The position numbers and the translations under genes are program-made. Shown one piece after another: positions 8,340 through 16,227 of a DNA stretch of 64,000 bases. How positions within the stretch are numbered: the first letter of the stretch is position 1; each line of letters begins with the position of its first letter. Source of the DNA: Pseudomonas beijingensis (lineage in GTDB: Bacteria; Pseudomonadota; Gammaproteobacteria; Pseudomonadales; Pseudomonadaceae); the NCBI RefSeq assembly GCF_030687295.1, contig NZ_CP117425.1:3848001-3912000 (forward strand). The letters run 5' to 3'. Under the pieces are notes generated by a model. It was given only the letters and a program-made list of their open reading frames with translations. It made no database searches and was not told where the DNA came from.

Positions 8340-9650
8340 TCAGCTTGCGAATGCCAGGCGCAACTCGGCGCAGAGGCCGCCGCCGTCGCGGTTGCTCAGG
8401 GTCAGGGAGCCGCCCATGGCGATCGTCAGTTGCTGGGCGATGGCCAAGCCCAGGCCGGTGCCGCCGGTTTCCCGGTTGCGCGAGCTCTCCACCCGGTAGA
8501 ACGGCTTGAGCACCTCGGCCAGTTCCTGCTCGCTGATCCCGGGGCCACGGTCCAGCACCTGGATTGCCAGTTGCCCGTTGTCGGCCCGTTGCACCTGGAT
8601 CTGCGCCGCACCGCCGAATTTCAAGGCGTTGTCCACCAGATTGACCAGCACCCGCCGCAGGGCATGGGGGCGGGTGTCGATCACGGCGGCGTTTTTCCCG
8701 GACAGTTGCACGTCCTTGCCGGTGTCCTGGTAGTCGAACACCAGGCTGTCGAGAAACGCATCCAGGCTAATCCGGCAACTGGCCTCGGTGGCGCCGTGGA
8801 TGCTACGGGCATAGGCCACGCCTTCCCGCACCAAGTGTTCCATTTCGCTCAAGTCGCTCCACAGTTTGTCCCGTTCGATCCCTTCGTCCATGAACTCGGC
8901 CCGCAGCTTCATACGTGTGATGGGCGTCTGCAAGTCATGGGAAATCGCCGCCAGCAACTGCATGCGCTCCTTGAGGTAGGCGGCGATGCGGTCCTGCATG
9001 GCGTTGAAGGCCTTGGCCGCATGCACCACTTCAGTCGGGCCTTTTTCGTCCAGCCGGACGCTGTGGGCGTTCGGGTCGAGGGTTTCCACCGCCTGGGCCA
9101 GCCGGGTCAGGGGGCCGACGGCGATGCGCACGGCCAGCCAGGTGCAGCCGATCAACAGCGCCAATTGTCCCAACAACACCATCGGCAGCCAGGGGGAGAG
9201 GGGCATCATCGCCGGGCGTACGTCGATGGTCAGCGGGCTGCCGTCCCCCAGGCGCAGATGCGCTTGATAGTGCATTTTCGGCCCGGGAATCTGCTGGAAG
9301 GTCAGGCCATAGGCCTGGCCGATGGCTTCCTGGATCGAACTGACCGAGATCGGCGCGTCGGCAAGGTCCATCGGTTGGCCGGGCTGGCCTTCGTCGAGCA
9401 GGTAGCCATAGTTGCGCCGGGCGAGTTTCGGCAGCCAGGCCGGGCGTTCGGCGGCAGGCAGGCGGTCGAGAATGGCGACGGAGGTCGAGACATCGGTTTC
9501 CAGGTTGCCGAGCATGGTCGACCTGGCACTCTGGTAGCGCTCGTAGTACTGGGCGCCGAAGGACAGGCCCTGGGCCAGGATCAGGCCGATCAGGAAGATC
9601 AGCGACAACCTGGAGGCCAGAGTCCGCGGCCAACGCAGCGGCAGGCTCAT
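8340..9650 (-). CDS. Sensor histidine kinase, EnvZ-like
   Basis: A 436-residue two-component sensor. It has a membrane segment near 15-34, a periplasmic part to about 150, and a second membrane segment near 152-176. A HAMP-type linker precedes the H-box AAISHDLQTPITR with phospho-acceptor His238. The N-box is RRVLVNLVDNALKFG, the G1 box LDRGPGIS, the F box FYRVESS and the G2 box GTGLGLAIAQQL. Start ATG 9650 would overlap the normal stop of the response regulator by four bases (ATGA). Because of a frameshift upstream, the regulator frame now runs straight into this gene without a stop. The signal is unknown; neighbours suggest metal or redox stress. Confidence 0.9.
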   Translation of the reverse strand: MSLPLRWPRTLASRLSLIFLIGLILAQGLSFGAQYYERYQSARSTMLGNLETDVSTSVAILDRLPAAERPAWLPKLARRNYGYLLDEGQPGQPMDLADAPISVSSIQEAIGQAYGLTFQQIPGPKMHYQAHLRLGDGSPLTIDVRPAMMPLSPWLPMVLLGQLALLIGCTWLAVRIAVGPLTRLAQAVETLDPNAHSVRLDEKGPTEVVHAAKAFNAMQDRIAAYLKERMQLLAAISHDLQTPITRMKLRAEFMDEGIERDKLWSDLSEMEHLVREGVAYARSIHGATEASCRISLDAFLDSLVFDYQDTGKDVQLSGKNAAVIDTRPHALRRVLVNLVDNALKFGGAAQIQVQRADNGQLAIQVLDRGPGISEQELAEVLKPFYRVESSRNRETGGTGLGLAIAQQLTIAMGGSLTLSNRDGGGLCAELRLAFAS

Positions 9651-10388
9651 ACCGACGCCTCGAGGATCTCCACCGGCAGCGAGAACACGTAGCCTTCGCT
9701 GCGCACGGTCTTGATGTAGGCTGGTTCCCGGGCGTCGTCCAGCAGACGCTGGCGCAGGCGGCTGACCAGCCAGATCAATGGAACGATCGAACAGGTCGGC
9801 GTCCCGGCCCTGGGTGAGGTTAAGCAACTGGTCGCGGTTGAGTACCCGTTGCGGATGATCGAGGAATACCCGCAACAAACGATACTCGGCGCCGCTCAAG
9901 GCAACCATGGTGCCGTCGGTGTCCAGCAGGTGGCGGGCGGTGGTGTCCAGGCGCCAGCGTCCGAACGCCAGCAGGCGACCGCTTTCGGTGACCACCAGGT
10001 TGGGCGGCAGCATGCGGGTGCGGCGCAGCACGGCGTTGATCCGCGCCAGCAGTTCACGGGCGGCGAACGGCTTGACCAGGTAATCATCGGCACCCATTTC
10101 CAGGCCGATGATGCGGTCGGTTTCGTCGTTGCGCGCGGTGAGCATCAGCACCGGCGTGGCCTTGTGCTTGCCGGCCCGCAGCTCCCGGCACAGCACCAGG
10201 CCGTCGTCACCGGGCATCATGATGTCCAGCACGATCAGGTCCACCGGGGTGGTTTCCAGGAAGGCGCGCATCTGCCGGCCGTCGGCGACGACGGTGGTGC
10301 GCAGGCCGTTCTTTTTCAGGTAGTTGCCAACCAGCTCTCTGATCTCGCGATCGTCATCCACTATCAACACGTGATCGACATGATCCAT
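9647..10388 (-). pseudogene. OmpR-family response regulator, frameshifted in the DNA-binding domain
   Basis: The receiver domain is intact: acidic pocket DDD 11-13, Asp55 phosphorylation site, Thr84, Lys106. The winged-helix domain reads normally up to about residue 206 (RDADLFDRSIDL). There the frame shifts. One extra C on the + strand in GACCAGCCAGATC, near 9770-9771, restores the expected ending when removed: LVSRLRQRLLDDAREPAYIK, then TVRSEGYVFSLPVEILEASV and stop at 9647. As written, the recognition helix and wing are lost and the frame continues into the kinase, giving a 718-residue fused reading frame. This could be a real inactivating mutation or a sequencing error. It is divergent from the DUF2790 gene. 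Confidence 0.8.
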
Positions 10389-10457
10389 GGTGTCCAGCTC
10401 CTCGGCGTTTCGTTGTGCGCAGTCTACAGGCGCCGGCCAGCCCGGCTCGCGGCGGTT

Positions 10458-10492
10458 TGTATTGCAGTGTATCTGGCGCGCGACGGATACAC
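10458..10492. promoter_or_regulatory. TGTAT-type operator candidate between regulator and DUF2790 gene
   Basis: TGTATTGCAGTGTATC (10458-10473) and GATACAC (10486-10492). GTGTATC and GATACAC form a perfect 7-bp inverted repeat with a 12-bp spacer. It lies in the 224-bp divergent gap, where autoregulation by the OmpR-type regulator would be expected. It matches the site at 3688. Confidence 0.45.
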
Positions 10493-10612
10493 AGCGATGC
10501 AAAAAGCCACCTGGCTCGATACAGACGCGATACCTGCGGGGCATTCAATGGCATCCATCGAGGCAACACAACGGGCCTCGGCAGACAAACCCCATTGAAT
10601 CGAGGAATCGCC

Positions 10613-10876
10613 ATGAACACCAAAGCCCTCTACGCTGCCTGCCTTTTTGCCGCGCTGAACATCTGCACCCTGTCGGCCCGGGCCGAAAGCAACGTGCAAG
10701 CGCACAGCTATACCTACGGCAGCCACCTGGACATCCAGAAGGTGCTTTCCCTGTCCGAAGACGCCGAGCCCACCTGCGGCGTGGTCAACGCCCACATGAC
10801 TTACCTGGATTCGGCAGGCCACAAGCAGGCGCTGGACTATCGCAAGTTGTCCGATAACTGCAGCAACCAGAACTGA
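10613..10876 (+). CDS. DUF2790 small secreted protein
   Basis: An 87-residue protein. The signal peptide ends near LSARA (residue 24). The mature part fits the Pseudomonas DUF2790 family: YGSHLDIQKVLSLSEDAEPTCG, then VVNAHMTYLDSAGHKQALDY, then a C-terminal cysteine (NCSN). Two cysteines could form a disulfide. Family function is unknown; members often sit beside two-component or metal-response genes. ATG 10613 has a CGAGGA site. It is divergent from the response regulator and shares its control region. Confidence 0.75.
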   Translation: MNTKALYAACLFAALNICTLSARAESNVQAHSYTYGSHLDIQKVLSLSEDAEPTCGVVNAHMTYLDSAGHKQALDYRKLSDNCSNQN

Positions 10877-10885
10877 GCTGCTTTT

Positions 10886-11008
10886 GTGGCGAGGGAGCTT
10901 GCTCCCGCTGGGGCGCGAAGCGGCCCCCCATATCGGTCTGACACACCGCGTTGTCAGGTCATTTTCGGGGCCGCTTCGCAGCCCAGCGGGAGCAAGCTCC
11001 CTCGCCAC
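10886..11008. repeat. REPIN, GTGGCGAGGGAGCTTGCTC type
   Basis: Inverted arms GTGGCGAGGGAGCTTGCTC... with inner GGGGCGCGAAGCGGCCCC / GGGGCCGCTTCGCAGCCC stems. It lies between the DUF2790 gene and the DipZ-like gene. Confidence 0.85.
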
Positions 11009-11044
11009 AGGGTTTGCGTCGCCCTTTTATGTTGAGGTGTTGCC

Positions 11045-12256
11045 ATGCTTCTGATCGCTTTTCTCGGCGGGATCCTGACGATCCTCAGCCCCTGTATTCT
11101 TCCGGTGGTGCCGTTTCTGTTTGCCCGGGCCGATCGCTCCCGTGGTTCGGTGCTGCTGACCCTCGGCGGCATGGTGTTGACGTTCGCCCTGGTCTCCAGC
11201 CTGGCGGTGGTCAGCAGCGAATGGGTGGTGCGCGCCAGCAGCGTCGGCCGGCAAGTCGCCTTGGTGGTGATGGTGGTGTTCGCGCTGTCGCTGATTTTCA
11301 GCCGGGTCGGCATCTGGCTGGCGCGGCCGCTGGTCAGCCTGGGCAATCGCCTGGACGCCGGGGCCGGGCGGATGGCCGGACCTGTGGCCTCGGTGCTGAT
11401 CGGGGTCGCCACCGGGCTGCTCTGGGCACCGTGCGCCGGACCGATACTTGGGGTGATCCTGACCGGCGCCATGCTGCAAGGTGCCAGCGCACAAACCAGC
11501 CTGTTGTTGCTCGCCTATGGCCTGGGCAGCGCCTTGTCCCTGGGCACCCTGATCCTGGCCGGGCGTGGTCTGGTCGGGCGCTTGAAACTCTCACTGCCGA
11601 TCACCACCTGGCTGCGCCGGGGAACGGGGCTGGCGGTGTTGCTGGCGGCCGTGGCGATCGGCACGGGGGCGGATGACCGGTTGTTGGCGGCCACGTCGTC
11701 TCAACAATCGGCCACCTTGGAAAAGAGCCTGCTGGAGAACGTGCCCAAGGCCATCGACTATGTGGTGAGCAAGGCCGACGCAAGCGCCATGCCGACCCTC
11801 GAATCCCAGGGCACCATGCCTTCGCTGGACGGTGCGGTGCAATGGCTGAACTCGCCTGCGCTGAACAGCGAGTCCCTGCGGGGCAAGGTCGTGTTGGTGG
11901 ACTTCTGGACCTACGACTGCATCAACTGCCAGCACACCTTGCCCTATGTGAACGGTTGGGCGAAGAAGTATGAACAGGACGGGCTGGTGGTGATCGGTGT
12001 CCACACCCCGGAATACGGCTACGAGAAGATCATCGACAACGTGCGTGAGCAGGTGCGCAAGCTGGACATCCACTACCCGGTGGCGATCGACAACCAGTAT
12101 GCGATCTGGCGCGCCTTCAACAATCAATACTGGCCGGCCCATTACTTCATCGATGCCAAGGGGCAGGTGCGCTACAGCCATTTTGGCGAAGGGCGTTATG
12201 GCGAGCAGGAGCAGGTGATCCAGCAACTGTTGCAGGAGGCGAAGATGAATCAATGA
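11045..12256 (+). CDS. DipZ-like thiol-disulfide protein (CcdA/DsbD membrane domain + thioredoxin domain)
   Basis: A 403-residue protein predicted to pass electrons across the inner membrane to periplasmic thiols. The membrane half (about 1-205) has the CcdA/DsbD cysteine pair, Cys17 in SPCILPVVPF and Cys130 in WAPCAGP. The C-terminal half is a thioredoxin/TlpA-like domain with active site Cys292-Ile-Asn-Cys295 in FWTYDCINCQHTLP. The CINC sequence is unusual compared with CGPC or CVPC. DipZ-type fusions lack the N-terminal DsbD-alpha domain, as here. Its place beside the DUF2790 gene and two-component genes suggests periplasmic redox repair, by inference. Confidence 0.82.
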   Translation: MLLIAFLGGILTILSPCILPVVPFLFARADRSRGSVLLTLGGMVLTFALVSSLAVVSSEWVVRASSVGRQVALVVMVVFALSLIFSRVGIWLARPLVSLGNRLDAGAGRMAGPVASVLIGVATGLLWAPCAGPILGVILTGAMLQGASAQTSLLLLAYGLGSALSLGTLILAGRGLVGRLKLSLPITTWLRRGTGLAVLLAAVAIGTGADDRLLAATSSQQSATLEKSLLENVPKAIDYVVSKADASAMPTLESQGTMPSLDGAVQWLNSPALNSESLRGKVVLVDFWTYDCINCQHTLPYVNGWAKKYEQDGLVVIGVHTPEYGYEKIIDNVREQVRKLDIHYPVAIDNQYAIWRAFNNQYWPAHYFIDAKGQVRYSHFGEGRYGEQEQVIQQLLQEAKMNQ

Positions 12257-12369
12257 CTTGATAAAAATCGTTTAATTTCAATGTTTTGTAGCTATGTTCT
12301 CTATCTATTTCTAGATTGATGGGCCACTTGGGGATGGATATCGCAGATGGCGAAGGCACGCCGTTCCCC

Positions 12370-12493
12370 GTGGCGAGGGAGCTTGCTCCCGCTGGGGCGC
12401 GAAGCGGCCCCCTGTATTTGCCTGACACACCGAGTTTGTCACGGCTTTCATGGGGCCGCTTCGCAGCCCAGCGGGAGCAAGCTCCCTCGCCAC
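12370..12493. repeat. REPIN, GTGGCGAGGGAGCTTGCTC type
   Basis: Full inverted pair with inner GGGGCGCGAAGCGGCCCC stems. It occupies the centre of the 338-bp gap 12257-12594. The rest of that gap is an AT-rich stretch (12257-12320) with no feature I can name. Confidence 0.85.
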
Positions 12494-12594
12494 AGGATTG
12501 CATGCAGATTCGAGAGTGGCGTGCAAATGCTGGCCCCTTGCTCATTTGCATACAGTCAAACTTCTTTCCTTTCAGAAAGTTGGGCGACAAACCT

Positions 12595-12924
12595 ATGCGT
12601 ATTTCTATGTGGGTCGTAGCGACGTTTCTCCTGGCCGCCGTCTCGCTTGAGGCCCAGGCCAGGGCGCTGACGCAGAACCAGCAATCGGTGTGCCGCTGGG
12701 GTTCGGACATCGCGGCGGGTGCGCAGGCGTCGAAGTTGTCTGGCGTCAGCCTGTACGGCGCGCGCAAGAAGCTGCAAGTGCGCAAGTTTCCCCGGCCCTG
12801 GATGCGCATGACTGCCTTGGGCATTACCGAGCAGACCTACAACAGCGCTTCGCGTCTCAAGCCGGCTGCGGTCAAGCAGACCTACTACGAGCAATGTGTC
12901 CGTCATGAATTGGCGCGCCGATAG
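12595..12924 (+). CDS. Small secreted protein of unknown function
   Basis: A 109-residue protein I do not recognise. A signal peptide is clear (MRISMWVVATFLLAAVS, cleavage near AQARA at 20-24). The mature part is basic, has two cysteines (SVCRWGSD and YEQCVRH) that could pair, and many Arg/Lys residues. ATG 12595 has only a weak ribosome site; a second ATG at 12607 would shorten the signal peptide by four residues. A longer upstream reading frame exists but runs through the REPIN and is not credible. It converges on acoR, with three bases between stops. Confidence 0.55.
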   Translation: MRISMWVVATFLLAAVSLEAQARALTQNQQSVCRWGSDIAAGAQASKLSGVSLYGARKKLQVRKFPRPWMRMTALGITEQTYNSASRLKPAAVKQTYYEQCVRHELARR

Positions 12925-12927
12925 GCC

Positions 12928-14793
12928 TCAGGCCGGGCTGCGGCCTGGCATCTCGATACCGTGCTGATGGACCCGCCGATACAGGGTCGCCCGGGAAATG
13001 CCCAGGGCCCGGGCGGCGGCGGTGGGTTTCCAGCGGTGGCGCACCAGCGCATCGAGCAGTGCCTGGCGTTCCGGGCTGGCGCTCGGCTCCGGTCCCTGAT
13101 CGGCGGCGTCCCTGTTGTGCAATGACTCGGGCAAGTGGCTGAGCTGAACCACACTGGCTTCACACACCGCGCAGGCGTAGCGCAGCACATGGCGCAACTG
13201 GCGGACATTGCCCGGCCAGTGATAACCGAGCAGGCATTCCAGCGCCGCGCCGCTCAGTTGCACCGTCCCTCCACACAACGCCGACTCCTCGGCAAGAATC
13301 CGATTGATCAGCGCCAGCCGGTCGCTGCGTTCGCGCAACGGCGGTAGCTGGAAACGCGCGCCGCCGAGGCGGAAGTACAAATCCTCACGAAACTCGCCGG
13401 CGGCCACCAGGGTCTCCAGGTCGCGGTGGGTGGCACAGACCACCTGAATATCCACGGCCTTGCGGCGCGATGCCCCCAGCGGCGCCACTTCACCCTCGGC
13501 CAGCACCCGCAACAGGCGGGTCTGCAAGGCCAGCGGCATGTCGCCGATTTCATCCAGGAACAAGGTGCCGCCATCGGCTTGTTGCAGCAGGCCCTGCATG
13601 CCCTTGGCCGAGGCACCGGTGAAGGCGCCGGCGACGTAGCCGAATAATTCGCTCTCGATCAGGCTTTCGGGGATGGCGGCGCAGTTCAACGCCACGAAAG
13701 GGCGATCACGGCGCTGGCTGGCCTGGTGCAACTGCCGGGCGAACACTTCCTTGCCGGAACCGGTTTCGCCCTGGATCAGCACCGGCAGGTTGCGATCCTT
13801 GACCCGTACCGCCAGGCGCAGGCTGTCGGCCAGGCGCGGATCGATCTCGGCAGGCGTCATCGCCACTCGCGGACGCGGGCTGGCGCGCTGGCGAGGCGCG
13901 CTCAAGCGGCCATGCAACGCGTGATCGAGGGGGCAGAGGCTTTCGTCCCGGGCACGGTGCAGCCGTTGCGGGTCGAAGACTTGGCCGATGTGTTGCGGCA
14001 ACTGCCCGTAATGTTGCAACAGGTATTGGCGGGCGGCCGGGTTCAAGGCTTGCAGGCAACCGTCGTCGTCCCAGGCGAACAGGAAGTCCGGCTGGCTGTC
14101 GACGTAGCCGGCGTTGCGATGGGCCCGCAGTACCCAGTAGCCCTGGGCGCTGCTCATGAAAAATGCTTGTTCGATCTCCCGGGCGCTCTGCACCACCATT
14201 TGCCGGATCAGGTGCTGCGAGCGTCGATCGTCCGGCGAGCGCACCGCCGAAACATCCAGCACCCCGAGCAATTCACCCTGGGGGTCGAACACCGGGGCGG
14301 CGGAGCAAGTCAGGCCAATGAACGCCGCGCGGAAATGATCACGCTTGTGCACCGTCACCGGGGCCTTACCCGTAAGCACCGCCGCCACGCCGCAGGTGCC
14401 TTCTTCACCCTCCGACCAACAGGTACCCAGGTACAGCCCGGCCTTGCGGCAGTCATTGCGGATCGTGGTTTCCACCCGGTAGTCGATGGTCTGGCCCTGG
14501 GCATCGGTGAGTAGCACGCAGTAGTCGGCATCGCGGACCCGGCCATGGAGGCGGGCCACTTCTTCGCTGGCGATATTGAGGAACAGCTCGGAGCGCTCAC
14601 GGCATTGCTTGAGCACGTCCTGGGAGAGGATGCGCGGGCCCTGCAGCGAACCGGGGTCCAGGTGATGTTGCTCCATGGACCGGCGCCAAGAGTCAAGGAT
14701 CAGGTCCGGGACGGGCAGTTGTGGCAATTGGTTCGCGTTTTTCACCACGCGGCTGACGCAATCCACGTGCGCCCGGGAGTGAGCGGAAAGCAT
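12928..14793 (-). CDS. acoR: Sigma54-dependent activator of acetoin catabolism (AcoR)
   Basis: A 621-residue enhancer-binding protein. The N-terminal GAF-type sensor region spans about 60-280. The AAA+ domain has Walker A GETGSGKE, the sigma54-contact loop GAFTGA and Walker B GGTLFLDEIGD. The C-terminal Fis-type helix-turn-helix is AARALGISRATLYRRVHQH. It is divergent from acoXABC-bdh and separated by a region holding repeated CGTCTCA sites and a sigma54 promoter, which fits AcoR activation of acetoin genes. Confidence 0.92.
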   Translation of the reverse strand: MLSAHSRAHVDCVSRVVKNANQLPQLPVPDLILDSWRRSMEQHHLDPGSLQGPRILSQDVLKQCRERSELFLNIASEEVARLHGRVRDADYCVLLTDAQGQTIDYRVETTIRNDCRKAGLYLGTCWSEGEEGTCGVAAVLTGKAPVTVHKRDHFRAAFIGLTCSAAPVFDPQGELLGVLDVSAVRSPDDRRSQHLIRQMVVQSAREIEQAFFMSSAQGYWVLRAHRNAGYVDSQPDFLFAWDDDGCLQALNPAARQYLLQHYGQLPQHIGQVFDPQRLHRARDESLCPLDHALHGRLSAPRQRASPRPRVAMTPAEIDPRLADSLRLAVRVKDRNLPVLIQGETGSGKEVFARQLHQASQRRDRPFVALNCAAIPESLIESELFGYVAGAFTGASAKGMQGLLQQADGGTLFLDEIGDMPLALQTRLLRVLAEGEVAPLGASRRKAVDIQVVCATHRDLETLVAAGEFREDLYFRLGGARFQLPPLRERSDRLALINRILAEESALCGGTVQLSGAALECLLGYHWPGNVRQLRHVLRYACAVCEASVVQLSHLPESLHNRDAADQGPEPSASPERQALLDALVRHRWKPTAAARALGISRATLYRRVHQHGIEMPGRSPA

Positions 14794-14883
14794 AGGGCCT
14801 CCGATTCAGCTTCTTGTCGTTGTGCGCACATTAAGCGCCGTTCGCTGGGTGCAGACAAGCTCGACGGATTATTCGGGCAGGGG

Positions 14884-14963
14884 TGAGACGCCACGTCTCA
14901 GCGTCTCGCCGCCACCTCGTGCAGGCTGACATGGCGCGTCTCACCGGGGCTCGCTTCGTCTCA
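14884..14963. promoter_or_regulatory. Candidate AcoR upstream activator sites (CGTCTCA repeats)
   Basis: TGAGACG-CCA-CGTCTCA at 14884-14900 is a perfect 7-3-7 inverted repeat. It is followed by CGTCTCG at 14902 and further CGTCTCA copies at 14937-14943 and 14957-14963. The last two are 20 bp apart, about two helical turns. They lie roughly 85-165 bp upstream of the predicted aco transcription start, normal for an enhancer-binding protein. That AcoR is the protein bound is inferred from position. Confidence 0.55.
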
Positions 14964-15020
14964 TCGAAAATTACGGCTTGACAGCTCTGGCCCGGCCATC
15001 TCCAGGATGTTTCCCGTAGC

Positions 15021-15036
15021 TGGCACCGCCCTTGCT
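15021..15036 (+). promoter_or_regulatory. Sigma54 (-24/-12) promoter of the aco operon
   Basis: TGGCACCGCCCTTGCT matches the sigma54 consensus TGGCAC-N5-TTGCW exactly. It sits about 115 bases before acoX and downstream of the CGTCTCA repeats, with the sigma54 activator gene acoR divergent next door. Confidence 0.85.
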
Positions 15037-15089
15037 CTACCTCTGGAGCCCGCTTCGGCGAGGCATCCAATAATAACAACGAGGTGTCT

Positions 15090-15155
15090 ATGTTTTCCTG
15101 CCCAGGGTCTGGTTGCCCAGACCGTTCGCCTGTCCTTTCCAGGGTGGCGCCATGA
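15090..15155 (+). CDS. Possible 21-codon leader peptide coupled to acoX
   Basis: ATG 15090 opens MFSCPGSGCPDRSPVLSRVAP and stops at TGA 15153-15155, overlapping the acoX ATG as ATGA. A GAGGTG sequence lies just upstream. No known family is evident. It may be a leader that couples translation to acoX, or chance, so confidence is low. Confidence 0.25.
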   Translation: MFSCPGSGCPDRSPVLSRVAP

Positions 15156-16225
15156 GCCGCCGGCCACTGACCGTGGGCATCATCGCCAATCCCGCATCGG
15201 GCCGTGATGTACGGCGCCTGACCGCCAATGCCGGGCTGTTTTCCAGCACCGACAAGGTCTCGGTGATCCAGCGCCTGCTGGCCGCTTTTGGCGCCACCGG
15301 CATCGAGCAGGTGTTGATGCCCACCGACATGATCGGCATGGCCGCCGCCGTGCTGAAGAACAGCCACAGCCGCCAGGCCCGCAGCAGCCACTGGCCGGCC
15401 CTGGAGTTTCTCGACCTGACCCTGCGCCAGACCGTCGAAGATACCCGCCGGGCCGCGCGCCTGATGGCCGAGCGCGAGGTGGCGCTGATCGCCGTGCTCG
15501 GCGGCGACGGCACCCACAAGGCGGTGGCCGCCGAAGTGGGGGACATCCCATTGTTGACCCTGTCCACCGGCACCAACAACGCCTTTCCTGAATTGCGCGA
15601 GGCCACCAGTGCCGGATTGGCCGGTGGGTTGTACGCCAGCGGGCGGATCCCGGCGCAGATCGGCTTGCGTCGCAATAAGCGCTTGCTGGTCTGCGATGCC
15701 GGACGTGGCCTGCGCGAAGTTGCCCTGGTGGACGTCGCCGTGTCGCCGCTGCGCTTTGTCGGCGCCCGGGCCATCAGTCGGGCACAGGACCTGGCCGAAG
15801 TCTTCGTGACCTTCGCCGAACCGCAATCCATTGGCCTGTCGGCGTTGTGCGGCTTGTGGTTTCCGGTGTCACGCCAGGCACCGGGCGGCGCCTGGATGCG
15901 CCTCGACCCGCAATCCCCCGAAGCGCTGCTGGTGCCGCTCGCGCCCGGCCTGTTGCAGGGCTGCGGGGTGCTTGCCGCCGGCCCTTTGGAGTCCGGCATC
16001 GCCCACAGCCTATCGCTCTCCAGCGGCACCTTGGCCTTGGACGGCGAGCGGGAAATCGAATTCAACGTCCATGACCGGCCCACGGTCACCCTCGATGCCG
16101 GCGGCCCGCTGAGCATCGACGTCAACGCGGTGCTGGCCTACGCCGCGCAACAGCGTTTGCTGGCCATCGGCCGCGAACACCCGCAACACCCTCTGAATCT
16201 TCAAGAAGACACCCCAGGAGAATAA
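15152..16225 (+). CDS. acoX: AcoX, ATP-NAD kinase-like protein of acetoin catabolism
   Basis: A 357-residue protein of the ATP-NAD/AcoX kinase family. It has the nucleotide-binding start VGIIANPASGRD (8-19) and the signature GGDGTHK (117-123). The TLSTGTNNAFPE segment that follows is typical of the NAD-kinase fold. It is the usual first gene of Pseudomonas/Cupriavidus aco operons, but its biochemical role there is not settled. Start ATG 15152 is chosen over an upstream in-frame ATG because AGGGTGG lies before it and the NAD-kinase-like N-terminus begins there. acoA follows after two bases. Confidence 0.85.
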   Translation: MSRRPLTVGIIANPASGRDVRRLTANAGLFSSTDKVSVIQRLLAAFGATGIEQVLMPTDMIGMAAAVLKNSHSRQARSSHWPALEFLDLTLRQTVEDTRRAARLMAEREVALIAVLGGDGTHKAVAAEVGDIPLLTLSTGTNNAFPELREATSAGLAGGLYASGRIPAQIGLRRNKRLLVCDAGRGLREVALVDVAVSPLRFVGARAISRAQDLAEVFVTFAEPQSIGLSALCGLWFPVSRQAPGGAWMRLDPQSPEALLVPLAPGLLQGCGVLAAGPLESGIAHSLSLSSGTLALDGEREIEFNVHDRPTVTLDAGGPLSIDVNAVLAYAAQQRLLAIGREHPQHPLNLQEDTPGE

Positions 16226-16227
16226 AA

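Noticed and set aside
7487..8509. Several short frames inside the REP array
   Set aside because: They encode repeated peptides from the REP arms (SELARD, EQARSH), have no ribosome sites and occur in all frames.
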